Both the position numbers and the translations under genes were made by a program. A DNA stretch of 16,877 nucleotides from Suillus spraguei. Taxonomy: Eukaryota; Basidiomycota; Agaricomycetes; Boletales; Suillaceae. Every line of letters begins with the position of its first letter. The first letter of the stretch is position 1. Under the pieces are notes generated by a model that was given only the letters and a program-made list of their open reading frames with translations, ran no database searches and was not told where the DNA came from. Where the stretch lies: the NCBI GenBank assembly GCA_016800925.1, contig JABCPU010001077.1, positions 1 to 16,877 of the forward strand. Direction: 5' to 3'. Shown one piece after another: positions 15,914 to 16,877 of the stretch.

Positions 15914-16877
15914 CCTCGGCCCATGGTCCGCTGGCCCGTCTTTGACGGGATATTATGTGGGTTGGGTGACCCGTATAGTACGGAGTTTGTCACTGAAGGG
16001 GCTCTGTCCATCGCAACTTGTCCAGGGCGAATTATCATTCCGAGGTATTCCACTTCTTCTGCATCAAAGTTGCATTTCTCCAGTTTTAGGAATAAATGTT
16101 CTTTTCGTATTTTCATCAAAACATGCCTGGTAGGTTCTTGGTGTTCTGCCATTGTCGTAGAGAAGATCAGCATATCGACCATGTAAATCACCATCCATCC
16201 TTTGTTGATTTCTTGTTGGAAGGTGCAATTCACGTACGCTTGGAAAGTTGCTGGGGAATTACAGAGGCCAAAGAACATGATGTTTGGTTCAAAGAGGCCA
16301 AATTCTGTGGTAAACACTGCTTTCCAGCAATTGTCAGGATGGATGCAAATATTATTATCACTGGACTGGATATCCATTTTCATAAAGAACTGTGCATTGT
16401 GAAGTAGTGCAACAAGAGAAACAGGGAGTGGGAGTGGATAAGCATTCTTGACTGCCCAATCATTAATGTAGTGATAGTCTTGACAGGGACGAAGTTCTCC
16501 ACTCTTCTTTCCCACAAAGAAGAAGCCACTAGCTTGGGGTAACCTTGATTCTGAGATAAAACCTTTTGCAACGTTTTCATTGATAAACATTTTGACAGCA
16601 GCACGTTCTTTTTTCGATAGCAGGTAAACCTTAGATGTGCGAGGGATAAAACCAGTGTAATGATACAACCTAACCTGGGCTGTAGATAAACTACCTCCTA
16701 AGTTAGTATGTGTGGTCTCGTGCTCCATCTAGTCTGCTTCACTTGCGAAACAAGAGTGTTTGACCATAAAGGGGGATGCCTGTTAGTATGGTCAAGTTTG
16801 AGTCAAACCAATGTGTGAATGTAGTGTCGTAGTTAGCAGAAAGATGCCGCGGTCAGCGATGATTCCGCCGGAACTAG
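15914..16877 (-). pseudogene. Ty3/gypsy reverse transcriptase, partial, inactive
   Basis: The minus-strand frame from 16728 gives most of the RT fold. KMFINENVAKGFISES, ASGFFFVGKKSGELRPCQDY and KNAYPLPL come first. The first catalytic Asp follows in FFMKMDIQSS (residue 119 from the Met at 16728), then WKAVFTTEFGLFEP and FGLCNSPATFQ. The active-site box reads YMVDMLIFS (residues 182-190) where YMDD or YLDD is expected, so one catalytic Asp is replaced by Val. Toward the C-terminus come LKLEKCNFDAEEVEYLGMII and AMD, then a frameshift near 16010. KLRTIR-type text follows to about 15920, where homology ends at the gag junction. The Met at 16728 is not a real start; the protein continues rightward beyond the window. 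It copies element RNA into DNA in intact elements. Confidence 0.88.

Noticed and set aside
15923..16407. Several plus-strand frames of 66-103 codons at the right end
   Set aside because: They are antisense to the reverse transcriptase and show no domain.

Overview
The window looks like a transposon-dense stretch of a filamentous basidiomycete genome, most likely an Agaricomycete. The reasons are spliceosomal introns of about 47-53 bp with GTAAGT-like donors and CTAAC/CTAAT branch sites, a Ty3/gypsy chromovirus with a C-terminal chromodomain, a fungal CACTA/Plavaka-like transposase, a Tc1-type transposon and a multi-exon gene resembling the mushroom DUF6698 family. No intact host gene was found; every recognisable coding region is broken by stops, frameshifts or truncation. 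Family names come from remembered motifs, not from a database search.

Layout. 1-3804 (+): 3' part of a Ty3/gypsy chromovirus, with an RNase H remnant, a D,D35E integrase, a chromodomain, then an unusual extra reading frame with CCHC zinc knuckles between pol and the 3' LTR, then the LTR. 3812-3971: remnant of a second LTR family. 3972-4776: no gene, but a cluster of perfect hairpins. 4777-6375: a 1599-bp Tc1-type element flanked by TA, whose ends are nearly identical 434-bp inverted arms. Its right end is an inverted copy of its own left end, including the 3' part of the decayed transposase gene. 6376-7832: no convincing gene.

7833-11430 (-): a Plavaka/CACTA-like transposase relic in two blocks (N-terminal 10852-11430, C-terminal 7833-8960). 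The blocks are separated by two tandem LTR-like units (about 9229-10317 and 10330-10851), rich in short hairpins and carrying an 8-bp minisatellite. 11424-14068 (+): a DUF6698-like multi-exon pseudogene, divergent from and abutting the transposase. One of its introns is swollen to about 600 bp. 14641-15913 (+): a further LTR (TGTCAC...GTGACA), a long leader and the first 66 codons of a gypsy gag. 15914-16877 (-): a gypsy reverse transcriptase in the opposite direction, meeting the gag head-on.

The strongest observations are the fold-back Tc1 element, the chromovirus with a downstream CCHC frame, the hairpin-chained LTR family with one compensatory base-pair change, and the abutting divergent transposase/DUF6698 pair.
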